DNA of 41,402 nucleotides. Origin: an uncultured Pelagibacteraceae bacterium (GTDB lineage Bacteria; Pseudomonadota; Alphaproteobacteria; Pelagibacterales; Pelagibacteraceae). The notes beneath the pieces were generated by a model, which searched no databases, was not told the origin of the DNA, and worked only from the letters and a program-made list of their open reading frames with translations. This document shows positions 9,290-17,771 of this stretch, piece after piece. The translations under genes and the position numbers were made by a program. Where the stretch lies: assembly GCA_902545555.1 (NCBI GenBank), contig CACCGK010000007.1, positions 1-41,402 on the forward strand, given 5' to 3'. Each line of letters begins with the position of its first letter. The stretch's first letter is position 1.

Positions 9290-12018
9290 CTAAATCACAA
9301 ATAAATCTCCCCAAAACTGCTTTTTCCATGAAAGCTAACTTACCCACTCGTGAACCAGAAATTCTTGAATATTGGAAAAAAATAAATCTTTACGAAGAGT
9401 TAAGAAATGAAAGTAAAGGAAAGGAAAAATTTGTTCTACATGATGGACCTCCTTATGCTAACGGAAATATCCATATGGGAACAGCTCTTAATAAAATTCT
9501 TAAAGATATAATTGTAAAATTTCATCAAATGGACGGAAAAGACTCTATTTATGTTCCGGGTTGGGATTGTCATGGCTTGCCTATTGAGTGGAAAATCGAA
9601 GAACAATATAAAAAAAATAAAAAAAATAAAAACGACGTTCCGATAGTTGAGTTTAGAAAAGAATGTAGAACATTCGCTGAGAAGTGGATTGAAATTCACA
9701 AAGGCCAATTTAAGAGATTGGGCGTTGTAGGGGATTGGGAAAATTATTATTCTACGATGAGCTTTGGAGCAGAAGCACAGATAGTTAGAGAGCTTGGTAA
9801 ATTTTTAAAAGAGGGAAGTCTGTATAGAGGTTTCAAACCAGTTTTATGGTCAACTGTTGAGAAGACTGCACTTGCAGATGCTGAGGTAGAATATCAAGAT
9901 CATAAATCAGATACAATTTATACATCATTCAAAGTTAGATCATCTGATTTGAGAGATTTAGTCGGAAGTGAAATAGTTATTTGGACAACTACTCCATGGA
10001 CGATACCTGCAAATAAAGCCTTAGCGTTTAACGAGTCTCTTGATTATGTCATATTGGATATAAAAGATGAGGGTGATTTTAAAAATAGAAAAATTGTAAT
10101 AGCAAATGCTTTGCTAGAGTCAGTTGTTAAGGAATGTGAATTAAAAAATTTTAAAAAAATTCGCATATTTAAAGGTAAAGAATTTAAAAACACCATATGT
10201 AGTCATCCATTTTTAAATCTTGGTTATGATCATGATATTCCAATGTTAGAAGCTAGATTTGTAACAACCGAGCAAGGAACTGGAATTGTTCACTGTGCTC
10301 CAAGCCACGGACCTGATGATTTTAATTTATGTCTGAACAATAATATTAAAGCCATTGAAACTGTAGATGGAGATGGAAAATATACAAACAATGTTAAATT
10401 GTTTGAAGGAATTCATATTTTTAAAGCAAATCCTATTGTAATTGAAAAACTCAAAGAACAAAAAAATTTATTATTTAATGGTGAGCTGGTCCATTCTTAT
10501 CCGCATTCATGGAGATCTAAGGCTCCACTTGTTCATAGAGCTACACCTCAGTGGTTTATTTCAATGGAAAGTCATAAACTAAGAGATAAAGCATTAAAAG
10601 CAATTGATGAAACTACTTTTTATCCAAACAAAGGTAAAGAAAGATTAAAATCAATGATCGAAACAAGACCTGACTGGTGCGTTTCAAGACAAAGAGTTTG
10701 GGGCGTGCCACTTCCAATTTTTATTAATAAAAAAACAAAAAAAATTTTAATTGATGATGAAGTTAATGAAAATATTGCGTCTATTTACGAGAAAGAGGGA
10801 TCTGATTGTTGGTTTTCAGATGATCCTCAAAGATTTTTAGGAAATAAATATAAAGCGGAAGATTATGAAAAATTAAGTGATATTGTTGAGGTATGGTTTG
10901 ATAGTGGCTCAACGCATTCATTTGTCTTGGAAAAAAGAGAGGATTTAAAATGGCCAGCATCAATGTATTTAGAAGGTTCAGATCAACATAGGGGCTGGTT
11001 TCATTCATCATTATTAGAATCTTGTGGAACGAGAGATAGAGCACCTTTCGAGTCAATTTTATCTCACGGTTTTGTTGTAGATGGCAAAGGCCTAAAGATG
11101 TCAAAATCCCTGGGAAATGTAATAGCACCCGAAGATATTTTGAAAAAATATGGTGCCGATATATTAAGAATTTGGGTAGCATCATCTAATTATGCTGAGG
11201 ATTTAAGAATAGATTATTCCATTTTAGATCAACACGCAGAGTCTTATAGAAAAATTAGAAATACCTTTAGATATTTACTAGGAAATATTAAAGATAAATA
11301 TGAAACATTTAATTTTGATGAGCTAGATGTAGATAATTTACCTGAGCTAGAACAGTTAATGCTACATAAAATTTATATTTTAAATAGCAATTTTAAAAAA
11401 TATTTTAAAAATTATGATTTTCATAATTTATATAAAGAATTATTAAATTTTTGTACTGTTGATTTATCTGCCTTTTACTTTGATATTAGAAAAGATAATC
11501 TTTATTGTGATCCTGTAGACACAGAAAAAAGAAAATCAACAATTTTACTTCTAAACATTATTTTAAATGCTCTACTAAAATGGTTTGCACCCATACTATC
11601 TTTTACAACAGAGGAAATTTTTAAATTATTATTTAAAGACCAAAAAAGTATACACCTTGAAAAATTTTTAGAATTTCCCGATAAATTTAAAAATGAAAAG
11701 CTTAGTAATAAATGGATTGAATTGATAAAAATTAGAAATATTTGTAACATAAGTATTGAAGAAAAAAGAGCTAGTAAGGATATAGGATCAAGCTTAGAAG
11801 CAGATTTAAAAATACAACTAAATCAAAAATTAAAGAGTCTTACTGAAAATACAGATTTTTCAGAACTTTGTATCACCTCAAGTGCTGAAGTTAGTTATAA
11901 AGATGATATCGAGACAACTGCAATTACCAGCAAGGCAAATGGATCGAAGTGTTCTATTTGCTGGAAGGTCAAAGAATCAGCTTGTGATAGAGCTAATTGT
12001 GCTGTGAATTTAGCATGA
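9286..12018 (+). CDS. ileS: Isoleucyl-tRNA synthetase
   Basis: 910 residues, the usual bacterial length. It charges tRNA-Ile and edits mischarged valine. The class I signature appears as HMGT (63-66) in PPYANGNIHMGTALNK, and KMSKS is at 604-608. The editing domain is present with WTTTPWTIPANKALAF, and the C-terminus carries a zinc-binding motif with C889, C892, C900 and C905. A lysine-asparagine-rich insertion around residues 107-113 is a low-complexity expansion in a surface loop. Joined by four-base overlaps to ribF before it and lspA after it. Confidence 0.99.
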   Translation: MTKSQINLPKTAFSMKANLPTREPEILEYWKKINLYEELRNESKGKEKFVLHDGPPYANGNIHMGTALNKILKDIIVKFHQMDGKDSIYVPGWDCHGLPIEWKIEEQYKKNKKNKNDVPIVEFRKECRTFAEKWIEIHKGQFKRLGVVGDWENYYSTMSFGAEAQIVRELGKFLKEGSLYRGFKPVLWSTVEKTALADAEVEYQDHKSDTIYTSFKVRSSDLRDLVGSEIVIWTTTPWTIPANKALAFNESLDYVILDIKDEGDFKNRKIVIANALLESVVKECELKNFKKIRIFKGKEFKNTICSHPFLNLGYDHDIPMLEARFVTTEQGTGIVHCAPSHGPDDFNLCLNNNIKAIETVDGDGKYTNNVKLFEGIHIFKANPIVIEKLKEQKNLLFNGELVHSYPHSWRSKAPLVHRATPQWFISMESHKLRDKALKAIDETTFYPNKGKERLKSMIETRPDWCVSRQRVWGVPLPIFINKKTKKILIDDEVNENIASIYEKEGSDCWFSDDPQRFLGNKYKAEDYEKLSDIVEVWFDSGSTHSFVLEKREDLKWPASMYLEGSDQHRGWFHSSLLESCGTRDRAPFESILSHGFVVDGKGLKMSKSLGNVIAPEDILKKYGADILRIWVASSNYAEDLRIDYSILDQHAESYRKIRNTFRYLLGNIKDKYETFNFDELDVDNLPELEQLMLHKIYILNSNFKKYFKNYDFHNLYKELLNFCTVDLSAFYFDIRKDNLYCDPVDTEKRKSTILLLNIILNALLKWFAPILSFTTEEIFKLLFKDQKSIHLEKFLEFPDKFKNEKLSNKWIELIKIRNICNISIEEKRASKDIGSSLEADLKIQLNQKLKSLTENTDFSELCITSSAEVSYKDDIETTAITSKANGSKCSICWKVKESACDRANCAVNLA

Positions 12019-12500
12019 TAAAAAAAAACTTTTTTATTACCTCGTCTTTTATTTTGCTAATTTTTTTACTTGATAGAGTTTCTAAAATTTATGTAATTTA
12101 TTTAAATGATAAATTTTTAGGATCTGAAATTTTTTCTTCTAAGTTTTTAAATATTAGCCTGATCTGGAATGAGGGAATTGCTTTTGGTTTATTTTCATTT
12201 AAAAATCAAGATATTTATAACATCTTAACAATATTAATATTAATAATTATTCTATTTATATTTTTTATGATTATTAAATCAAAAAGTTTTGAAAAATATG
12301 CACTTTCAATGATTTTGGGTGGCGCTTTGGGAAATGTTTTTGATCGAATAATTTATAAAAGAGTCCCAGATTTTATAGATTTTCATATTAAGGATTTTCA
12401 TTGGTTTATTTTCAATGTATCAGATATATTTATTACTATTGGAGTAATAAGTATGATTGTGTTAGAAATTTTTAATAAAAATAATTATGAAACTAATTAA
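12015..12500 (+). CDS. lspA: Lipoprotein signal peptidase (signal peptidase II)
   Basis: 161 residues from the ATG at 12015, which overlaps the ileS stop as ATGA; a TTG-type start 18 bases upstream is possible but less likely. It is an inner-membrane aspartyl protease that removes signal peptides from diacylated prolipoproteins. Four hydrophobic segments are visible. The conserved motifs are NEGIAFG (52-58), GGALGNVFDR with catalytic D110, and FNVSDIFI with catalytic D137. The next gene encodes a lipoprotein, a natural substrate, and starts 14 bases inside this one. Confidence 0.96.
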   Translation: MIKKNFFITSSFILLIFLLDRVSKIYVIYLNDKFLGSEIFSSKFLNISLIWNEGIAFGLFSFKNQDIYNILTILILIIILFIFFMIIKSKSFEKYALSMILGGALGNVFDRIIYKRVPDFIDFHIKDFHWFIFNVSDIFITIGVISMIVLEIFNKNNYETN

Positions 12501-12804
12501 ATTAATTAAGATCTTTATTTATTTTAGTTTTATTATTTTAAATCTTTCATCTTGTGGAGTAGTCAAGGAAGGTTTTACAAATCAAAAAAAAAATAGTAGT
12601 GATGAATTTTTAGTTGAAAAAAAATCACCACTAGTAATGCCTCCTGATTATGACAATTTGCCAAAACCAGATTCGGAGGATAATCAATCTAAAAAAAATA
12701 ACAATATTAAAGAGCTGGTTTCAAAAAATCAAAAAAATACCCAAGAGAATATAAATTCAGGAAGCCTAGAAGGGTCGATTCTGGAAAAGATTAAAATCGA
12801 TTAA
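12487..12804 (+). CDS. BamF/DUF3035-family outer-membrane lipoprotein
   Basis: 105 residues. The N-terminus is a lipoprotein signal: basic MKLIKLIK, a hydrophobic stretch and the lipobox L20-S-S-C23, so C23 would be acylated. Next comes the stretch with DEFLVEKKSPLVMPPDYDNL and the following PKP, which is the hallmark of the alphaproteobacterial DUF3035 family, named BamF in the outer-membrane beta-barrel assembly complex. The rest is Asn/Lys/Ser-rich and likely unstructured. It is short for the family, whose members are often longer. Overlapping lspA by 14 bases and sharing one base with the pgi start, it is in the same transcript. Start chosen because it is the only ATG before the signal peptide. 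Confidence 0.8.
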   Translation: MKLIKLIKIFIYFSFIILNLSSCGVVKEGFTNQKKNSSDEFLVEKKSPLVMPPDYDNLPKPDSEDNQSKKNNNIKELVSKNQKNTQENINSGSLEGSILEKIKID

Positions 12805-13955
12805 TGCTTACAAAAAAAATTTTTTTTAAAAATTTCAAGCAAAAAATTAAAAATACTAACTTTAAAAAAAATTTAGAATTTCTTATTTCAGAAGAAAATG
12901 AAATACTAAGATCTTTAAGTAAGAATTATAAAAATAAATTTAATAAAATGAATTTAGTTAAATATAAAAAAAATTTAAATTTTCGAATAATAGGTATGGG
13001 AGGCTCATCGTTAGGAGCTAGAGCAATTTATGATTTTTTAAAACATAAAATTAAAAAAAATTATATATTTGCAGATAATTTAAAATCATCTTATGAGAAA
13101 GATAAAAAAAAATATCTAAATCTAATCATTTCAAAATCAGGAAATACAATTGAAACAATAATAAATGCTAACCTCTTAATTAAAAAAAAAGAGAAAAATA
13201 TATTCATTACTGAAAATAAAAAAAGTTATCTTAATATTTTGGCAAAAAAATTAAAATCAGAGGTGATACATCACAATAACTATATCGGTGGTAGATTTTC
13301 AGTTTTATCTGAGGTTGGCATGTTGCCTGCAGAATTGATGGGTCTTAATTCAAATAATTTCAAACAATATAATGACTTAATAAAAAATAAAAAGTTTTTA
13401 AATCATCTAATTAAAAATGTGGATGCAATAACATATTTTAATAAAAAAAAAAAATATAATTCAATTATAATTAATTATGATGAAAAATCTGAAAGTTTTT
13501 TTAAATGGTACCAGCAACTAGTAGCTGAGAGTTTAGGAAAAAAAAATAATGGAATTTTACCAATAGTTTCAAATATGCCAAAAGATAATCATAGTGTAAT
13601 GCAACTATATTTAGATGGTTTTAAGAATAATTTTTATACTTTTTTTTACGTTAAAGAAAAAAATTCTCTAAAAATAAAAAATAGTCAAATTTTACCAATG
13701 CAAAATTATTTAAAAAATAAAGATATTGATCATATTATTTATGCTCAAAAACGAGCTACAGAAAATGTTTTTAAAAATAAGAAAATACCTTTTAGGAGTT
13801 TTGAGATTTTGAAAAGAGATGAAAAAACTCTAGGGGAACTTTTTACTTTTTTTATTTTAGAAACAATATTGTTAGGAAGAGCTCTTAAAATTAACCCTTT
13901 TGATCAACCAGCTGTGGAGCTAATTAAAACTGAAACAAAGAAAATTTTAATTTAA
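12804..13955 (+). CDS. pgi: Glucose-6-phosphate isomerase (short form)
   Basis: 383 residues, well below the roughly 450-550 of better known enzymes. It interconverts glucose-6-phosphate and fructose-6-phosphate. Despite the length the active-site pattern is complete: sugar-phosphate loop SKSGNTIET (110-118), GGRFSVLS (162-169), catalytic E242 in QLVAESLGK, H263 in DNHSVMQLY, and K375 in NPFDQPAVELIK. The loss is in the N-terminal and peripheral regions, so it is a compact variant and not a fragment. A run of 12 As (13443-13454) encodes KKKK at 214-217. The start shares a base with the bamF stop (TAATG), and its TAA overlaps the stop of convergent rsmD. Confidence 0.93.
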   Translation: MLTKKIFFKNFKQKIKNTNFKKNLEFLISEENEILRSLSKNYKNKFNKMNLVKYKKNLNFRIIGMGGSSLGARAIYDFLKHKIKKNYIFADNLKSSYEKDKKKYLNLIISKSGNTIETIINANLLIKKKEKNIFITENKKSYLNILAKKLKSEVIHHNNYIGGRFSVLSEVGMLPAELMGLNSNNFKQYNDLIKNKKFLNHLIKNVDAITYFNKKKKYNSIIINYDEKSESFFKWYQQLVAESLGKKNNGILPIVSNMPKDNHSVMQLYLDGFKNNFYTFFYVKEKNSLKIKNSQILPMQNYLKNKDIDHIIYAQKRATENVFKNKKIPFRSFEILKRDEKTLGELFTFFILETILLGRALKINPFDQPAVELIKTETKKILI

Positions 13956-14515
13956 ATAAATTTTCCAAATATTATTTTAGAAATTCCATATTTTTTTTCT
14001 TCGATAATATTGAATTTCTCTAGAAAATTATCCTCTTTTCTTTTATGTCTATGAATAATTATTATTCCATCTGTTTTAAGAGCTTTGAATTTAGAAAGAT
14101 TATTTAAAATATTATTAATTTCTTTTTCTTTGTACGGAGGATCTAAAAAAATAATGTCAAATTTTTCTTTTTTTTCTAAAAAATCAGTGTCAATTAAAAT
14201 ATTCTTCTCAATAATTGAATAATTTTTGACCGTTTTTAAATTCGATAAATTTTTTTTTAAGATTGGTAATATTCCTTTGTAATTTTCTACAAAACTTACA
14301 TGCTTTGCTTTTCTTGATAAACATTCCAAACCAAAAGATCCTGTTCCAGAAAATAAATCTAATACATAAGATTTTTCAAGGTCTATAGAAAATTTATTTG
14401 AATGATTAATAATATTAAAAATAGATTCCTTTGTTAAATCTTTTAAAGGTCTTGTTTCTTTATCTTTAGGTTCAAGAATTTTTTTTCCTTTAAAATTACC
14501 ACCAATAATTCTCAT
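13952..14515 (-). CDS. rsmD: 16S rRNA (guanine966-N2)-methyltransferase
   Basis: 187 residues, typical length. It methylates G966 of 16S rRNA in the 30S subunit. The N-terminal RIIGGNFKGKKI (2-13) and TRPLKDLTKESIFNII (21-36) are the RsmD RNA-facing signature; SAM motif I is LDLFSGTGSFGLE (52-64) and the catalytic DPPY is at 125-128. The ATG overlaps the purD stop as ATGA, so the two are probably co-translated. Its stop overlaps the stop of convergent pgi within the palindrome TTAA. Confidence 0.96.
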   Translation of the reverse strand: MRIIGGNFKGKKILEPKDKETRPLKDLTKESIFNIINHSNKFSIDLEKSYVLDLFSGTGSFGLECLSRKAKHVSFVENYKGILPILKKNLSNLKTVKNYSIIEKNILIDTDFLEKKEKFDIIFLDPPYKEKEINNILNNLSKFKALKTDGIIIIHRHKRKEDNFLEKFNIIEEKKYGISKIIFGKFI

Positions 14516-15777
14516 TTATTAATGACTTTGTATCCAATATCTTTTCTATAAAAACCTTTTTCCCAGTTTAATTTTTCCAGGTTTTCTTGGATATTTTTTT
14601 TTGCTTCACTGTATGTGTTTGAAAGTGATATGAAATTTAATACTCTGCCTCCAACAGCGTAAATTTTATTATCCTGTTTTCGTGTTCCTGCATGAAATAG
14701 ATAATTATTTTCATTTAAGTTTAATTTCTCAAAATTATTTATAATTATATTTTTTTCATATTTGTCTGGATAACCATTTGAGCATAATACGATACACAAA
14801 CTTTTTTTATTTATCCATTTTATTTCTATTTCATCAAGCTTTTCATTAATACATGATTGAAAAATTTTGATGATATCAGTTTCGAGAGTTGGCAGAATTG
14901 TTTGACACTCTGGGTCACCCATTCTTACATTGTATTCAATTAAAAATGGTTCATCATTAACAATCATCAATCCAGCATATAGAAAACCTTTATATTTTGT
15001 TCCTAAATCATTTATACCATTTAAAGTTGGTTTTATAATTTTTTCTAAAATTTTTTGCTCTAATTCTTCATTAAACAATCTTGATGGTGAGTATGCACCC
15101 ATTCCCCCAGTGTTTTTACCCTTGTCTCCTTCTCCAACTCTTTTATGATCTTGAGCTGAGCCAAAATTTTTAAATGTTTTTCCATCGCTGATGATGAAAT
15201 AACTCATTTCTTCACCTTCTAAAAATTCTTCAAACAAAATATTTTTTGCAGTTCCAAACTTACCATTAAATATTTCTTTTACTGCTAAATATGATTCTTT
15301 TTTTTCTTTACAAATATAAACACCCTTACCAGCTGCTAAATTATCTGCTTTAATTACTAACGGGTGCTTTGCATTATCAATATAATTATAAGATTCCTCA
15401 GCATTTTTAAAAATACCAAATTCTGCTGTTGGTATTTTATATTTTTTACATAGATTTTTTGTGAAAATTTTTGAACCTTCTAGTTGTGAAGCAACTTTAT
15501 TTGGTCCGAAAACTTTTATATTTAACTTTTCCAAATAGTCTACAATGCCATTTACAAGTGGATCTTCAGGACCAACAACTACAAAATCAATATTATTTTT
15601 TTTTAAAAACTCATATACAGTTTCAAAATTATTTATATCTATAGAAATATTTTCAGCTAGTGAGGATGTTCCAGCATTACCTGGTATACAGTAAATTTTT
15701 TTAACTTTATTAGATTTAGATATTGAAAAAGTAAGAGCATGTTCTCTTCCTCCACTTCCTAAAATTGCAATTTTCAT
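14512..15777 (-). CDS. purD: Phosphoribosylamine-glycine ligase (GAR synthetase)
   Basis: 421 residues, usual length. It makes glycinamide ribonucleotide from phosphoribosylamine, glycine and ATP in purine synthesis. The N-terminal ILGSGGREHAL (5-15) and VVGPEDPLVNG are the substrate-binding loops. The ATP-grasp domain follows with HPLVIKADNLAAGKGV, and the GARS signature occurs as EYNVRMGDPECQ. The conserved NTGGMGAYSP loop is present. Only 21 bases separate its start from the divergent DUF2093 gene, so each promoter must lie partly in the other gene. It is followed without gap by rsmD. Confidence 0.98.
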   Translation of the reverse strand: MKIAILGSGGREHALTFSISKSNKVKKIYCIPGNAGTSSLAENISIDINNFETVYEFLKKNNIDFVVVGPEDPLVNGIVDYLEKLNIKVFGPNKVASQLEGSKIFTKNLCKKYKIPTAEFGIFKNAEESYNYIDNAKHPLVIKADNLAAGKGVYICKEKKESYLAVKEIFNGKFGTAKNILFEEFLEGEEMSYFIISDGKTFKNFGSAQDHKRVGEGDKGKNTGGMGAYSPSRLFNEELEQKILEKIIKPTLNGINDLGTKYKGFLYAGLMIVNDEPFLIEYNVRMGDPECQTILPTLETDIIKIFQSCINEKLDEIEIKWINKKSLCIVLCSNGYPDKYEKNIIINNFEKLNLNENNYLFHAGTRKQDNKIYAVGGRVLNFISLSNTYSEAKKNIQENLEKLNWEKGFYRKDIGYKVINK

Positions 15778-15798
15778 ATAACTATTTATATCTTAGAA

Positions 15799-15993
15799 AT
15801 GAAAAATAAATTAGCTAAATTAAAATATCTGCCTAATAACTTCAATGTCTTGGAAGTAGGCGATCACGTAATATGTGCTATCTCAGGTAAAAAAATTATG
15901 TTAGAAAATTTAACTTATTGGAATGTAGATAGACAGGAGGCATATTACTCATATAAAGAGGCTTCATTACAACGAGAAAAAGAAAATAATTGA
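15799..15993 (+). CDS. DUF2093 family protein
   Basis: 64 residues, a normal length for this small alphaproteobacterial family. The match is strong along its length: LKYLPNNFNVLEVGDHVICA, SGKKIMLENLTYWNVDRQEA and the end YYSYKEASLQRE. The two conserved blocks, DHVICAISGKKI and YWNVDRQEAY, are the family's core. No membrane segment is seen and the function is unknown. It is a single rightward gene lodged between two leftward groups, divergent from purD and ending directly against the lpxL stop (bases 15993 and 15994 abut). Confidence 0.9.
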   Translation: MKNKLAKLKYLPNNFNVLEVGDHVICAISGKKIMLENLTYWNVDRQEAYYSYKEASLQREKENN

Positions 15994-16854
15994 TTATACT
16001 TTCCAACGATCGTGAGTCCAAATCCACTGGTCAATATTTTTCAATATCATTTTTTCAAGAATATCATTTAGATGTTTTGTGATTTCAGAAATGCTTCTTG
16101 ATCTACTTATCCTGATAGGCTTTGAAACATACATTTTAAAATGATGTGATTTTTTTCTTTCAATATAAATTGGTACAACACTACAACCATATTTTTTTAT
16201 TAATTGTGCTGGAATTGTTGTTGTAGTTGCAGGATTTCCAAAAAAATCTATCTTTTCTCCTTCCCTAACTCTTTGATCAATCATTAAAGCAATTGAGGTA
16301 CCCTTTGATAAAAAACGTATAATTTCTCTTGTGCCAGCTCTCCCCTTTTTGATTTGATACTTGCAAATATCTCTGATTCTAATTGTTTCCATAATTGAGT
16401 TTAAGTAAGGATTGTTTAGTGGTCGATAAATTGCAGCGCATTCAACACCAGCCTTTTCAATTTGCATTGCCATTAATTCAAAGTTGTTAAAATGACCTGA
16501 AATAAAAACAACTTTTTCACCGTTTTTTTTAATATTTTTTAAATAATCTAGTCCTTCTATAGAGAAGTATTTTTTTAAACTATCATTTTTAAAATTTTTT
16601 AAATGTACATATTCTGAAAATATTCTTCCGTAATTTCCAAGAACATTTGAGGCTATTTTCTCAAAGTTATTTTTTTTATCGATATTAGCTTTTTCAAGAT
16701 TATTTATAATTAACTCCTTTGATCTAAAAATTGGACCAAGGTATTTACCTATAAGGAATCCTAACATCGAGGATGCTTTGTATCCAATTATCCCAAATAT
16801 AGTAAAAAAAAATTTTATAATAATGAATTGAATTAAATGATTAATTTTTTTCAT
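15994..16854 (-). CDS. lpxL: Lipid A biosynthesis acyltransferase (LpxL/HtrB family)
   Basis: 286 residues. It adds a secondary acyl chain to Kdo2-lipid IVA on the inner-membrane face. An N-terminal hydrophobic segment (about 8-36) anchors it. The acyltransferase motif HX4E is present as H121 to E126 in SGHFNNFELMA, followed by the block with AAIYRPLNNPYLN and by LMIDQRVREGEKIDFFG, both family-typical. Whether it transfers laurate or another chain (LpxL or LpxM type) cannot be decided from sequence. It is the last gene of the lipid A run and its ATG overlaps the lpxK stop as ATGA. Confidence 0.9.
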   Translation of the reverse strand: MKKINHLIQFIIIKFFFTIFGIIGYKASSMLGFLIGKYLGPIFRSKELIINNLEKANIDKKNNFEKIASNVLGNYGRIFSEYVHLKNFKNDSLKKYFSIEGLDYLKNIKKNGEKVVFISGHFNNFELMAMQIEKAGVECAAIYRPLNNPYLNSIMETIRIRDICKYQIKKGRAGTREIIRFLSKGTSIALMIDQRVREGEKIDFFGNPATTTTIPAQLIKKYGCSVVPIYIERKKSHHFKMYVSKPIRISRSRSISEITKHLNDILEKMILKNIDQWIWTHDRWKV

Positions 16855-17771
16855 ATGTTTGATTTAAGAAATTTTTTTAACTTACTTATATTTTGAATTT
16901 TTAATTTAATTTTTAAAAAATTAATACCCTTTTGCTGTTTTTTAGTTAATCTTAAAAAATCTTTTTCTGTGGTAATTATCTTTAACTTATTTTTATTGGC
17001 AGTATCCTTCATGTTTTCTATTATTTCATCTGATATGTTATAGTGATCAGGAAAAATAAGTTTTTCTTTTATTTTAAATTTAAATTTCTTAAGCGTATTT
17101 TCAAATTCATGTGGGTTTCCTATACAGCAAAAAGATAAAAATTTATTTTTTAAATTATGTTCTTTAAGATTGATAGGTTCATATATTGCATCAAAAACTT
17201 TTAAACTATTTTTTATTTTTTTAATTTTATTTTTTATTTTTTGATTTTTCTTAAAACCGTTAATAAAAATAATATCATAATTCCTTAATTCGTTTGAATT
17301 TTCTCTCAAGGGACCTGCTGGTAAAAGAAAATTATTTCCAAAACCTTCAGAGGAATTAATACATACGAATTTTAAATCATACTCTATATTTTTTTGTTGC
17401 AGGCCATCATCTAAAATAGCTAAATCAAAGTTTTTTTCTGCTGTCTTCAATGCATCTGTTCTATTTTTTGATGATATGATTTTACCTCTCTTTTTTAGCA
17501 AATTATATTCATCTTTTTGGTTTGAGTATTTCTTTTTAATAAATACGGTTTTGAATTTATCTCTAAGTAATTCATTTAACTCTACTGCCAAAGATGTTTT
17601 TCCTGTACCACCTGCACTTAAATTTCCTATACAAATTGTTTTTATTTTAAAATGTTTTTTGAAATTAAATTTTTTTAAAATATTAATACTGAAAGTAATT
17701 AATGTTAAAGGTAATAGCAAAAGAGAGATAAAATTTTTTGTTTGCCAAAAATTTGGTTTCATGAAAATCAT
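16851..17771 (-). CDS. lpxK: Tetraacyldisaccharide 4'-kinase
   Basis: 306 residues. It phosphorylates the 4' position of the lipid A disaccharide. A hydrophobic N-terminal segment (about 14-32) gives membrane association. The P-loop is GNLSAGGTGKTS (49-60), and DDGLQQ (near residue 120) matches the catalytic DDGxQ motif of the family. A late TTEKDFLRL is also typical of LpxK. Start choice: the ATG at 17771 overlaps the waaA stop as ATGA; a second Met three codons on is possible. It lies between waaA and lpxL in the four-gene lipid A run. Confidence 0.95.
   Translation of the reverse strand: MIFMKPNFWQTKNFISLLLLPLTLITFSINILKKFNFKKHFKIKTICIGNLSAGGTGKTSLAVELNELLRDKFKTVFIKKKYSNQKDEYNLLKKRGKIISSKNRTDALKTAEKNFDLAILDDGLQQKNIEYDLKFVCINSSEGFGNNFLLPAGPLRENSNELRNYDIIFINGFKKNQKIKNKIKKIKNSLKVFDAIYEPINLKEHNLKNKFLSFCCIGNPHEFENTLKKFKFKIKEKLIFPDHYNISDEIIENMKDTANKNKLKIITTEKDFLRLTKKQQKGINFLKIKLKIQNISKLKKFLKSNI

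Noticed and set aside
9436..11750. Minus-strand open frames of 82-134 residues within ileS
   Set aside because: Shadows of the ileS coding frame in AT-rich DNA; ileS motifs are intact across these regions.
11997..12014. Upstream start of lspA adding MCCEFS
   Set aside because: The ATG at 12015 gives the ATGA overlap seen repeatedly in this run and begins at the usual basic residues before the first membrane helix.
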